Of a DNA stretch of 64,000 nt, positions 18,203 through 26,282 are shown piece by piece. The position numbers and the translations under genes are program-made. Source of the stretch: Myxococcales bacterium (GTDB lineage Bacteria; Myxococcota; UBA796; SXON01); contig SHYX01000002.1 in NCBI GenBank assembly GCA_009692585.1, positions 62,001-126,000 on the forward strand. Direction: 5' to 3'. Under the pieces are notes generated by a model. The model had not been told where the DNA came from, did not search any database, and saw nothing but the letters and a program-made list of their open reading frames with translations. Positions within the stretch are counted from its first letter, which is position 1. Each line of letters starts with the position of its first letter.

Positions 18203-18435
18203 TCCCGCCGCGCTAACGAGTCCTTTACGGGCGCGATTCTGACCGTGACCCCTGAGTATTTCGAGGGTGGCCGCCGAGATTGGAAACTCTCTTGATCGGT
18301 TGGGCGGCGCCGGGGCATGACCGTGGTAGATTGCTTCACGGCAGCCTCCCTCACCGGAGGTGACCCGACAGCAGGACTTGAAACGACAGGACTCCCACCC
18401 GGGGGTCACATTCCCCGAGCTTCGGCGGAGAGTGC
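18203..18435 (+). other. 233-base leader before the second motor triad
   Basis: The longest non-coding gap in the left half. It holds a -10-like TAGATT at 18327-18332 and a small TCACC-GGA-GGTGA hairpin at about 18351-18363. No small gene, RNA family or strong terminator was recognised. A promoter for the following genes is likely somewhere here because hppA upstream is unrelated. Confidence 0.4.
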
Positions 18436-19098
18436 ATGGAAGGCGTGATCGGTTTCTTTAAAGATGGCGGACCATTCATGGTCGTCAATCTCTTCTTCCT
18501 GGCCTTCGCCCTGGCGGTGGTCGTCGAGCGCATGTACTCCCTGTTCATGAGCTACGGAATCAACGAAAAGCCGTTCGTCGCGGCCGTTGACCGGTATCTG
18601 CAGGCGGGCAACATCGAGGCTGCGGCCAAGGTTTGTGCCTCCAGTCCCACGCCGGCTTTGTCGCGCGCCACCCGGAACCTGCTCAAGCTGATGCGCAACG
18701 GGTTCGAAAGCCCGATGCTCGCGGTTGAGGAGTGCCTCATGGAGGTGCGGCCGCTGGTCCAGTCGCGCGTCGGCTGGCTCTGGTCCATCGCGAACATCGC
18801 CACGCTGATCGGGTTGATCGGAACGGTGCTCGGGTTGATCGAGGCCTTCAAGGCGGTCGGTGCTCTCTCGGCGGACCAGAAAGCGGCGGCACTGGCGAAG
18901 GGCATCTCCGAAGCGATGAACAACACCGCGTTCGGCCTCGGCATCGCCGTGGTGTGCATCTTCTTCCACCTCATCCTGAACACCCAGGCGGTCAAGATCG
19001 TCGAGAAGACGGAACACGCCCTCTTCCACTTCGTCAACGTGCACGCCCAATGGCGCAAGGGTTATCGCCCCGCCGAGGGCGAAGGGAAGAAGGGCTAG
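18436..19098 (+). CDS. MotA/TolQ/ExbB-type proton-channel protein (second triad)
   Basis: The 220-residue protein has three membrane segments: about residues 14-34, 115-142 (IANIATLIGLIGTVLGLIEAF) and 155-182. The TLIGLIGTVLGLIEAF stretch is nearer to the TolQ/ExbB consensus than in the first triad. It should form the ring of a second proton-driven motor with the two TolR-like products that follow (3-base gap, then a 4-base overlap). In Myxococcus an AglR-AglQ-AglS set powers gliding and other TolQR sets maintain the envelope. Either role is possible here. Both TolR partners keep their aspartate, as in AglQ/AglS. Confidence 0.92.
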   Translation: MEGVIGFFKDGGPFMVVNLFFLAFALAVVVERMYSLFMSYGINEKPFVAAVDRYLQAGNIEAAAKVCASSPTPALSRATRNLLKLMRNGFESPMLAVEECLMEVRPLVQSRVGWLWSIANIATLIGLIGTVLGLIEAFKAVGALSADQKAAALAKGISEAMNNTAFGLGIAVVCIFFHLILNTQAVKIVEKTEHALFHFVNVHAQWRKGYRPAEGEGKKG

Positions 19099-19101
19099 CT
19101 C

Positions 19102-19554
19102 ATGGCTGGTGGTGGCGGCGGCACCGAGGAGTTGAACCTCGTTCCGTACCTGGACATCATGGTCAACCTGATCATGTTCATGGTCACGGTCACGGCGTAC
19201 CTCGTGCAGCTCAAGGAGGCGCCGATCCTCGCGCCTACGTACGGCCGGGAGTCCAACGGGTCGGGAGAGCAGAAGCCCTTCCTGACCGTGGCGATCTCCT
19301 CGACCCAGATCAAGGTCATCGGCGGCGGCGCCATCCAGGGTTCCGAGCAGTCGCTCAAGCCCGATGACTTCCGCGGCCTCACGACGCAACTGCGCTCGCT
19401 GAAGTCCACGATTCCGAACATGGCGGAGAACCTGGTGGTCACGGCGGATAAAGAAGTCGTGTACAGCAAGGTCGTCAAGGTCATGGATGCGGCCCGTGAC
19501 GACGCGACGGGTCCGCTTTTTCCGAACATCACGCTCAGCGTGGTGCTGCCATGA
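19102..19554 (+). CDS. ExbD/TolR-like protein (second triad)
   Basis: The 150-residue protein opens with a Gly-rich stretch (MAGGGGGTEEL) and the ExbD motif LNLVPYLDIMVNLIMFMV, in which Asp18 is the expected proton-binding residue. One membrane helix (about 16-36) is followed by a periplasmic ExbD domain. It is coupled to the next gene by an ATGA overlap, so the two TolR subunits are made together. Confidence 0.92.
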   Translation: MAGGGGGTEELNLVPYLDIMVNLIMFMVTVTAYLVQLKEAPILAPTYGRESNGSGEQKPFLTVAISSTQIKVIGGGAIQGSEQSLKPDDFRGLTTQLRSLKSTIPNMAENLVVTADKEVVYSKVVKVMDAARDDATGPLFPNITLSVVLP

Positions 19555-20111
19555 CCCCGTCCGCAACCTACAGCAGCGAGGTCAACGAGAGCGTCCCAAG
19601 CTCGGAGTCGGACGACGAATTCATGCTGCGCCGGCGGCGTCATCGCAAGCACGGCGAGGCGATCGAGGGCCTCAACCTGACGGCGATGATGGACATCATG
19701 ACCATCATCCTGGTGTTTCTGATCAAGCAATATGAGTCCTCGCCGCAGAACATCACCTTGAGCGATGACCTCACGCCGCCCAAGACCACGTCCGAGGCCG
19801 AGATGGTGCCGGCCGTGGCGCTCACCATCGCCAAGACCTCGATTCTGGTGGACAACAAGCTCGTGGTGAAGGTGGTCGCGGGCACCGCCCTGACCTCGGA
19901 AGACTGGGCCAAGGTCAGGAAGGCCCTGGGCGTCCGCCGCGACCAGATCAGGGCCATCGGCGCTGCTGGCGGCGCGAAGTTCGACGGCAACATCATGCTG
20001 ATCGCCGACGATGATACCCCCTACGAGATCATCAGCGACGCGCTGCTGGGCGCCGGTGCCGAGCAATACACGACGTACCGGCTGGTCCTGCAGGCGGGCG
20101 GCAGGAAGTAG
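19551..20111 (+). CDS. ExbD/TolR-like protein with extended cytoplasmic N-terminus (second triad)
   Basis: The 186-residue protein has a longer N-terminal tail than usual (about 40 residues, with RRRRHRKHGEA) before the motif LNLTAMMDIMTIILVFLI, in which Asp48 is the proton-binding residue. A periplasmic domain follows. The basic tail may dock to a cytoplasmic partner; that is inferred. It pairs with the preceding TolR in the ring formed by the TolQ-like protein at 18436. Confidence 0.92.
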   Translation: MTPSATYSSEVNESVPSSESDDEFMLRRRRHRKHGEAIEGLNLTAMMDIMTIILVFLIKQYESSPQNITLSDDLTPPKTTSEAEMVPAVALTIAKTSILVDNKLVVKVVAGTALTSEDWAKVRKALGVRRDQIRAIGAAGGAKFDGNIMLIADDDTPYEIISDALLGAGAEQYTTYRLVLQAGGRK

Positions 20112-20147
20112 GAGCGGCTGGCGGTCCCGCCACGCTACATTGAGCCC

Positions 20148-20603
20148 GTGAGTGGGGGAAGGGGTCCGATGACCATCATGCTGTTCTTTGTTGGCTGCAC
20201 GGGAAACACCCTGGTGCCGGGAGTGGACGTGCATGGGGGGGACACCGCGTTCGACCAGACCGACGCGACCGCGCCGGAGATCGTGTTTGTGCCCTTTTCG
20301 GAGAGCGTTCCCGGCGGAACCGACGTCGAGGTGACGGCGGTGATCACCGATGACGAAGGCGGAACGGGTGTTTTGCTGGCCAGGCTCTACTTCCGCAGCG
20401 AAACGGCCAGCAGCAAGGACTGGAAGCGCATCGGCTTTTTGGGGCCTGGCTCGGGCGATGAATGGACCGCCACCATCAGCGGGGACGAGCAGCGTTCGGC
20501 GGGGATGTGGTACTACCTGCTGGCGATTGACGGCTCCCTGAACGAAGCCGTCGACCCTCCGCACGGCGCCGAGCAACCGTACCACTTCAAGTACGCGGAC
20601 TGA
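20148..20603 (+). CDS. small lipoprotein with a beta-sandwich-like domain
   Basis: The start is GTG 20148 or ATG 20169; the latter gives the minimal signal MTIMLFFVGC with Cys10 as the lipidation site. The mature part, about 130 residues, looks like one immunoglobulin- or fibronectin-type sandwich (ESVPGGTDVEVTAVITDDEG, then MWYYLLAIDGS). A -10-like TACATT lies at 20136-20141. It sits 36 bases after the second TolQ-TolR-TolR set on the same strand and could be an accessory of it. It ends 7 bases before a convergent gene. No specific family was recognised. Confidence 0.7.
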   Translation: MSGGRGPMTIMLFFVGCTGNTLVPGVDVHGGDTAFDQTDATAPEIVFVPFSESVPGGTDVEVTAVITDDEGGTGVLLARLYFRSETASSKDWKRIGFLGPGSGDEWTATISGDEQRSAGMWYYLLAIDGSLNEAVDPPHGAEQPYHFKYAD

Positions 20604-20610
20604 GTCCGCC

Positions 20611-21459
20611 TCAGATGCGACGCAGCTTCATCTGCACGTCGCCGACCCAGTGCGCGGCGAACCCGCGAACGCAGGTGTCCAGGTAACGCTCGTAGTCGTC
20701 GAACAAGGCGTTTCCCCAGGTCTCGCGGATGTAGGCTTCGTGCAAGCGCATCCGGCGCAGCCACTCGGCGGTGGTGCGGCCGTAATGCTCGCGCCGCATG
20801 TGCAACTCCTGGATCTCCCATCGGGGATTGACCGCGGCCACCAGCTCTTCGACACGCGGGTTGCGGCCGCCTGGGAAGATGATGTCGGCGGTGAACTGCA
20901 GGTCCAGGAGGGCCTGCCGGGTGCGCGGAACGCGGTTGGTCAGGATGGCCTGGAAGCCGAAGTGGGCGCCCGGCTCGACCCACTCTGCCAGCTTGGTGAA
21001 GTATTCGCGGTAGATGTCGACGGCCTTTCCTTCACGCGCCTGGGCGGGTGAGCACAGGTGATCGATCATTTCGATGGAGACCAGACCGCCGTACCTCTCG
21101 GCCGGCTTCCAGTCCCGGTAGTCGCAGATGTGGATCTGGGTGCGCTCGAGTTTTCGGGCGTAGCACCACTCGGCCTGCGCCGTGGAGAGGGTCACCCCCT
21201 CGGCGCGCTTGACCCCGCGGCGGATGCAGTAGTCCAACATCGAGCCCCAACCGCAGCCGATGTCGAGCACGGTCTTGTCCGGCGTGAGCTCGGCGAAGTC
21301 GTACAGGACCTTGGCCTTGTGCTCCTGCGCGTCCTCGAGCGACTGGTCGTCCGACTCGTAGACCGCGCAGGTGTAGTGCATGTTGGTGTCCAACCAGAGC
21401 TTGAAGAACTCGTTGGAGACGCTGTAGCTGACGTCGATCTCGGCCTGGGTAGAGGTCAC
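20611..21459 (-). CDS. cyclopropane-fatty-acid synthase-like SAM methyltransferase
   Basis: The 282-residue protein matches the compact mycolic-acid cyclopropane synthase/CfaS type. It has the N-terminal YSVSNEFFKLWLDTNMHYTC, the SAM-binding loop VLDIGCGWGSMLDYC near residues 64-78, GVTLSTAQAEW, and the C-terminal WLRRMRLHEAYIRETWG region. Such enzymes methylenate or methylate unsaturated acyl chains of phospholipids at the membrane. It lacks the extra N-terminal domain of E. coli Cfa, so the exact product cannot be told. It is the last gene of a minus-strand group after the isomerase and murB. Confidence 0.85.
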   Translation of the reverse strand: MTSTQAEIDVSYSVSNEFFKLWLDTNMHYTCAVYESDDQSLEDAQEHKAKVLYDFAELTPDKTVLDIGCGWGSMLDYCIRRGVKRAEGVTLSTAQAEWCYARKLERTQIHICDYRDWKPAERYGGLVSIEMIDHLCSPAQAREGKAVDIYREYFTKLAEWVEPGAHFGFQAILTNRVPRTRQALLDLQFTADIIFPGGRNPRVEELVAAVNPRWEIQELHMRREHYGRTTAEWLRRMRLHEAYIRETWGNALFDDYERYLDTCVRGFAAHWVGDVQMKLRRI

Positions 21460-21517
21460 GGCTCGCCTGGAAGTGGGGCCCGGCTAACGCAATTCCCTGC
21501 CGGCCGCCCGTACCCGG

Positions 21518-22399
21518 CTACGCCGTCGGCGGGATGAGCGGCCAGAGCTCGGGCGGCCACGCTCCGAAGACCTGCACCTCCGGAACCAGGGCGACACCTG
21601 TCTGTTGGCGCACGCGGCTCCAAGCCGTGTGCAGGCAGGTCATGACGTCGAGCGCGCTGGCGCCGCCGTGATTGACGATGAAATTCGCGTGCTGGGCGCT
21701 GAGCTCGGCGGCGCCCGAGCGCCAACCCTTCAAGCCCACGCTCTCGATGAGCCTTCCGGCGTGGTCGCCCGCCGGGTTCTGAAACACGCTGCCGCAGCTG
21801 GGCAGATCCAGCGGCTGCGTCGCCTTGCGGCGCGTCAGGTGGTGGGCGATGCGCTGGCGTTCGGCATCGACGCCGTCTGGTGACGCGCGAAGCTCGGCCG
21901 CCACCACGACGAAGTCGCGTGGGAGGCCACCTTGGCGATAACTCATCGGGAGCAGCTTCCGTTCGACGCGCTGTCCGTCGAGGCCGATGACCGCCACGAG
22001 GCAGTCCGCGAGCTCGCCCAGCGCGGTCCCCGCGTTCATGGCGACGGCGCCCCCGACCGAGCCGGGAACCCCGGCCAGGCAGGCCAGCCCTCCGAGTCCC
22101 AACCGCCTGACGCGGGCGAGGAGCACCGTGTTGAGCAGCCCGGCGCCGGCGCGCAGGATCACGCCGTCGGGGCCCTCACCGAGCACCTCCAGGCCTCGGA
22201 ACTCGCCCCCGAGGCGCACCGTCGTTCCCGGCAGCCCGGTGTCTGGAATCAGCAGGTTGGAGCCGTTGCCGAGCACCAACCGCACGTCGGCGAGCGCGGC
22301 CAACTCGGCGGCCGTCTCGACGACCACAAGCCGCTCCAAGGGGCCACCCACGCGCCAGTACCCGTGACGGGAGAGCGGTTCGTCGACGAATTCGCGCAT
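21518..22399 (-). CDS. murB: UDP-N-acetylmuramate dehydrogenase MurB
   Basis: The 293-residue flavoenzyme makes UDP-MurNAc for peptidoglycan. Visible motifs are LGNGSNLLIPD, AGVPGSVGGAVAMNAG (FAD binding), the PMSYRQGG tyrosine region, the catalytic-serine segment LPSCGSVFQNPAGDHAG, and SAQHANFIVNHGGASA near the C-terminus. Length and motifs fit the shorter MurB forms. It begins 7 bases after the isomerase stop and is not in the usual mur/dcw operon, which is unusual but not unique. Confidence 0.95.
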   Translation of the reverse strand: MREFVDEPLSRHGYWRVGGPLERLVVVETAAELAALADVRLVLGNGSNLLIPDTGLPGTTVRLGGEFRGLEVLGEGPDGVILRAGAGLLNTVLLARVRRLGLGGLACLAGVPGSVGGAVAMNAGTALGELADCLVAVIGLDGQRVERKLLPMSYRQGGLPRDFVVVAAELRASPDGVDAERQRIAHHLTRRKATQPLDLPSCGSVFQNPAGDHAGRLIESVGLKGWRSGAAELSAQHANFIVNHGGASALDVMTCLHTAWSRVRQQTGVALVPEVQVFGAWPPELWPLIPPTA

Positions 22400-22406
22400 T
22401 TCGCCG

Positions 22407-23399
22407 CTACTGGTCCTGGTCCTGGTCCTCGTCTTCGTCCTCTTCGCCGGAGTCGGGCTCGTCCTCGATCATCTCGGGCTCGGGAGCGGCTTTGGGCTTT
22501 CCCGGTGTCGGCTTCGCCGACTTCGTGGGCGCAGGCTTCGCTTTGCGGACCGGGAGCACGACGGCCGCCAACGCGGCGTCGTCCACCGCGACCTTGGACG
22601 CCTTCTCGATCTTCGACAGGCGCGCCTTCTTCGCGGTATCCATCTTCTCCGCTTTCCACCGTTTTTTTACATCGGCATGGGCCTGCTCGAAGGTCTTTGG
22701 GGCTGGCGCACGCCGCGCGGACACGTACACGATGTTCGCGCCCTCCCGGGTCAAGAACACCTTGCTCACCGTGCCGGATTTGGTCGCGAACAGCGTCTTG
22801 AGCACGGTCTTGTCGAGCTTCTTGTCGGCCCGGGTGACGAAGCCCATGTCGCCGCCCTGGTCGTGATGTTCGTCACCGGACGACTTCTTGGCGGTGGCCG
22901 CGAAGGTGCGTTTCGGGTCTTTCGCCACGGTCGCGAGCAGTTTTTGGGCGGTGGTCTTGGCTGCTTCCGCGGTGACCTTGGGCCCGACGCGCACGAGAAT
23001 CCGGCTGGCGCGCACCGTTTCCGCCGTGGTGTACCATCCGGGATTTTGGTCATAGAACTTCTGCAAGACCGCGTCGCTCGGCTCCTTGATCTCTTCGTAG
23101 ACCTCCTCCTCCAGGTAGGCGCGGACGAGTGCTTTCCGCACCAGCGGGTTGTTCAAGGTCTCCTGGCTCTTCTGCGCTTCCAAGGCCAGGAGCCTCTCGT
23201 CTACGAGCCCGTCCAGCACGGCCCTGCGCTCTTCGGGGCTCAGGGCGATGCCGTCGGCGGGCTTCGCCTTGCGGGCCACGGCGGCGAACTCGCTGGCGTG
23301 GATTTCTCCTCCTTGAACGCGCGCGACCACTGGGTCGGCGTCGGCCGCGTGCGACGATGGCACGCTATAGAGACCCAGACACAGGGCAAGAAACATCAT
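22407..23399 (-). CDS. periplasmic parvulin-type peptidyl-prolyl isomerase
   Basis: The start is placed at 23399, where a GGAG lies just upstream and a short signal peptide begins (MMFLALCLGLYSVPSSHA); a longer frame from 23468 would bury it. The 330-residue protein has a SurA/PpiC-like helical N-terminal domain (about 25-120), one parvulin domain (about 120-225, ASRILVRVGPK to GGDMGFVTRADKKL), and a helical segment. It ends with a Lys/Pro-rich stretch and a highly acidic tail (DEDEDQDQDQ) built from short codon repeats. It probably aids folding of exported or outer-membrane proteins. murB follows after 7 bases. Confidence 0.85.
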   Translation of the reverse strand: MMFLALCLGLYSVPSSHAADADPVVARVQGGEIHASEFAAVARKAKPADGIALSPEERRAVLDGLVDERLLALEAQKSQETLNNPLVRKALVRAYLEEEVYEEIKEPSDAVLQKFYDQNPGWYTTAETVRASRILVRVGPKVTAEAAKTTAQKLLATVAKDPKRTFAATAKKSSGDEHHDQGGDMGFVTRADKKLDKTVLKTLFATKSGTVSKVFLTREGANIVYVSARRAPAPKTFEQAHADVKKRWKAEKMDTAKKARLSKIEKASKVAVDDAALAAVVLPVRKAKPAPTKSAKPTPGKPKAAPEPEMIEDEPDSGEEDEDEDQDQDQ

Positions 23400-23455
23400 T
23401 CGCTCCGCTCGGGCCGCTGTAGCCCGCCTGACAGGCACTGGCAGGGCCCTGGCGC

Positions 23456-23461
23456 TATGGT
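23456..23461 (+). promoter_or_regulatory. possible -10 element just upstream of the radical SAM gene
   Basis: TATGGT ends 8 bases before the ATG at 23470. If used, the transcript would start within a few bases of the start codon, that is, almost leaderless. Confidence 0.25.
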
Positions 23462-23469
23462 CACCCACG

Positions 23470-24828
23470 ATGCGCGTACTCCTCGTTCAGGCCTTCACCG
23501 CCCTCGACATGGAACTCGTCTATCCGCTCGGTCTCGCCTACCTGGCGGCGCACATCCGTGATCGGCACGCGGTCGAGATCTTCGACGTCAATCTGCATCG
23601 TGACGACCCCTACGCGGCGCTTGAGGCGCGGGTCCGGGCGTTTTCGCCGGAGGTCGTCGGCTTCTCGCTCCGCAACATGAAGGTCGGGATGCCGCATCTG
23701 CACACCGACGATTTCGAGCCGCAGCAGCGGGCGATCCAACTCGTCAAACGGTTGGCACCGCGCGCCAGGATCGTAGTTGGCGGCACCGCATTCTCGCTGT
23801 ACAGCGAGGTGATGATGCGACGACTTCCCGAGGTGGACATCGGAGTATGGGGCGAAGCCGAGCTGAGGTTCGCCGCGTTGTTGGACGACATCGAGCACCC
23901 CGAACGTCTACGCGGCCTCTACTTCCGCCGGGGCACCGATCTGGTGTACACCGGTCAACCACCGGGCGTGGAGTGGGCCGAGAATCGGCCGCCGTCGCGG
24001 GATCTGGTCCCGCACGAGCCCTACCTCCGCTCATCTTTTGTGTCGGTGGGGGTGCAAGCCAAGCGAGGGTGCTCGTTGCACTGCGTCCACTGTTCGGACA
24101 CGTTTCTGCTCGGACATCGGGTGCGTCAGCGTGATCCGGTCGATGTGGTCGATGAGATCGAGCTTCTGGTCCGGGAGCACGGCGTGCGCCAGCTGTTCAT
24201 CTGCGACCAGATCTTCAACATCCCGGTCGGTCATGCCATCGCCATCTGTGAGGAGATCACCCGTCGGAAGCTGGACGTGAAGTGGTCGGCGTGGTTCAAC
24301 GAGCATCGAAACACGCTACCGGACGAGTTGATGGTGGCGCTCAAACGGGCGGGTTGTGGATTGCTCTCGTTCTCGCCCGATCATGTCGACGATCGCATGC
24401 TGCGCAACCTCGACAAGAACTTCCGTCACGAGGACATGCTCTACACGGTGCAGGTGGCGAAGAGGCACGGCATGGACGTAGAGTACAGCTTCTTCCTGAA
24501 CAGTCCGGGTGAGGACTGGCGTTCGCTGTCGGCCATCGTCCGTTTCCTCGCCCATGCTCGGTGGGAGTTGGGTCCCCAGCTGCGGCTCTTCACGCTCCTG
24601 ATGATGCAGCCGATTCGGGTCTATCCGCACACCCGCCTGCACGAACTGGCGAAGGAGACGGGGCTCATCGACAAGGACCATGAGCTGGTCGAAGGGCAGT
24701 TCTGGAATCCCGGTGGCCTGCAGTACGCCGTCGCGGGAATCCAATCCGCGGCGCACACCGTCTACGACCTGCGCCAGAGCTGGCGAAAAATGAGCGGGCG
24801 CACCTTCGATTCGGTCACTCGACCGTAG
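23470..24828 (+). CDS. radical SAM protein with N-terminal cobalamin-binding-type domain
   Basis: The 452-residue protein opens with a B12-binding-like Rossmann domain (about 1-140: YPLGLAYLAAHIRDRH, PEVVGFSLRN, ARIVVGGTAFS). A radical-SAM core follows with RGCSLHCVHC at about residues 200-208, the CX3CX2C cluster motif. The C-terminal part (LMMQPIRVYPHTRLHELA) is like that of BchE/P-methylase-type enzymes. Members methylate unactivated carbons or modify lipids, cofactors and natural products. The substrate is not predictable; no biosynthetic cluster surrounds it. It is transcribed divergently from the parvulin gene and overlaps the 3' end of a lipoprotein gene by 14 bases. Confidence 0.88.
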   Translation: MRVLLVQAFTALDMELVYPLGLAYLAAHIRDRHAVEIFDVNLHRDDPYAALEARVRAFSPEVVGFSLRNMKVGMPHLHTDDFEPQQRAIQLVKRLAPRARIVVGGTAFSLYSEVMMRRLPEVDIGVWGEAELRFAALLDDIEHPERLRGLYFRRGTDLVYTGQPPGVEWAENRPPSRDLVPHEPYLRSSFVSVGVQAKRGCSLHCVHCSDTFLLGHRVRQRDPVDVVDEIELLVREHGVRQLFICDQIFNIPVGHAIAICEEITRRKLDVKWSAWFNEHRNTLPDELMVALKRAGCGLLSFSPDHVDDRMLRNLDKNFRHEDMLYTVQVAKRHGMDVEYSFFLNSPGEDWRSLSAIVRFLAHARWELGPQLRLFTLLMMQPIRVYPHTRLHELAKETGLIDKDHELVEGQFWNPGGLQYAVAGIQSAAHTVYDLRQSWRKMSGRTFDSVTRP

Positions 24829-25225
24829 CTGGCCGTTTTCCGCAGATCTCCCCGTTCTGTTGGCGTTCAGCCTCGAGGAAGCTGCGAATCGTGGATGCGG
24901 CGACCGGTTCGGCGCCGAGTCCTCGCGCCCACATCATCGCGCACTCCTCGCACACGGGTTCGCCCGCGCGTGCCGCTTCCCCACATCGACAGCCGCCCGC
25001 GCGCACCGCGCAGAGCTTGCACGGGGTCTGGATGCAGCAGTCGTATCGGCCAGCCGCTTCGAGCTCGCTGACGAGCACCCGCACCTCGGCACTGAGCGCC
25101 TTGCGTCGCGTTTCGAGGGCGTCAGGCGCTTGGGGCGGTACGCCGCCCGGCGTTCCGACCTCGTCGCCATGCTCGGGCTCCCCGGCGCCGCAGGCCACCA
25201 TCGCCGCCATTAGAATCGACCGCAT
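24815..25225 (-). CDS. Cys-rich lipoprotein of unknown function
   Basis: The 136-residue product has a very short lipoprotein signal, MRSILMAAMVAC, with Cys12 lipidated. The mature chain has a helical segment (DALETRRKALSAEVRVLVSE) followed by a cysteine cluster: YDCCIQTPCKLCAVR, GGCRCGEAA and EPVCEECAMMW. Eight cysteines fall within about 32 residues, a spacing suited to metal or disulfide binding. I did not recognise a named domain. It is convergent with the radical SAM gene (14-base overlap) and divergent from the VWA-like lipoprotein gene 40 bases away. Confidence 0.75.
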   Translation of the reverse strand: MRSILMAAMVACGAGEPEHGDEVGTPGGVPPQAPDALETRRKALSAEVRVLVSELEAAGRYDCCIQTPCKLCAVRAGGCRCGEAARAGEPVCEECAMMWARGLGAEPVAASTIRSFLEAERQQNGEICGKRPATVE

Positions 25226-25265
25226 CGGACGGCGCTATCGGCCCGCATGGGTTAGCGCACCTCGC

Positions 25266-26282
25266 ATGCGCAACGTTCTCGCCACCCTACTGCTCGTCAG
25301 TTGCTCGGACTACGATCTGGCCGCGGAGAACGAGGCGACCAACACCCCTCCGGGGCGCCAGGACGACCACGATCCCGACGCCGACACCGCCGACTCCGGC
25401 GACAGCGGCTCGACCGACACCGGCGGCGGCGACGTCCCTGGAACGGATGTTCCCGACGGCAAGATCGACGTGGTGCTCCTCATCGATGGGGCCTACTGGT
25501 ACGACTGCTACCACGCCGATCTGGCGCTCAACACCGCCGCCCTCATCGATGCCCTGTTCGACAGCGGCGCTGATGTGGGCATCGCGATCGCGAGCTTCGA
25601 CGACTACTATGTGGATGGTGAGTGGTACACCGCCTGGGACGGCCACCCCTACACCCTGCAAACCCAGCTGACCACCGACCGGTCGCGGCTGCACGCGGCT
25701 GCGGCGGGACTGTCGATGGAGTGGGGCGGGGACGGCCCTGGAGACGGGTACGAGGCGCTTCTCCAGGCTGCGGCCGGTCAAGGCTACGACCAGGACTGCG
25801 ACCAGAAGAATGACACGGCGACCGACATCGCGCCCTTCCGCAAGTCAGCTGGGGACGCCTTCGCCGGCAAGGTTGGTGGGCTGTACGACAGTTCGGTTTC
25901 GGGCAGCGGCGACGAAGGCGGCATCGGTCTTCGCGCCAACAGCAAGCGGGTGTTCGTGCTCATCACCGAGAACGGGCTTCGCGAGGCGAAGTATGGCGAC
26001 CCGATGCCCCGCCGTCCGTGCCCCGACGGTGCCGACAAGGGCGACGCGGTCGGCGCGCTCCAGGCGATCGACGCCCGGTTCTTGGGGATCAACGCCTACG
26101 AGTTCTGGGACGAGGACGACAAGCCGCAAGAGCAGCTCGAAGCGCTCGCGACGACGTTGGGTAGCAAGATCGACAAGGATGGGGATGGCGACAAGGACGA
26201 CCTCGCGGTGTTCGGCCAGGACTGGAACTGGCCCGCCACCGCGGTGATGGTCGACGCGATCTGGCAGCTCGCGGGAAAATAG
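25266..26282 (+). CDS. VWA-like lipoprotein
   Basis: ATG 25266 yields MRNVLATLLLVSC with Cys13 as the lipid site; a longer frame to 24891 would run over the divergent gene and hide this signal. After an acidic, low-complexity linker comes a von Willebrand factor A-like domain (about 70-335): IDVVLLIDGAYWYDCY, then ALIDALFDSGADVGIAIAS, and KRVFVLITENGL. The metal-site motif is DGAYW rather than DxSxS, so canonical metal binding is doubtful. It has extra acidic loops with paired cysteines (DQDCDQKND). Its stop overlaps the next start (TAGTG), coupling it to a thioredoxin-like lipoprotein. Confidence 0.8.
   Translation: MRNVLATLLLVSCSDYDLAAENEATNTPPGRQDDHDPDADTADSGDSGSTDTGGGDVPGTDVPDGKIDVVLLIDGAYWYDCYHADLALNTAALIDALFDSGADVGIAIASFDDYYVDGEWYTAWDGHPYTLQTQLTTDRSRLHAAAAGLSMEWGGDGPGDGYEALLQAAAGQGYDQDCDQKNDTATDIAPFRKSAGDAFAGKVGGLYDSSVSGSGDEGGIGLRANSKRVFVLITENGLREAKYGDPMPRRPCPDGADKGDAVGALQAIDARFLGINAYEFWDEDDKPQEQLEALATTLGSKIDKDGDGDKDDLAVFGQDWNWPATAVMVDAIWQLAGK

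Noticed and set aside
24891..25265. N-terminal extension of the VWA-like lipoprotein
   Set aside because: It would run antisense to the Cys-rich lipoprotein gene and place the clear lipoprotein signal 125 residues inside the protein.
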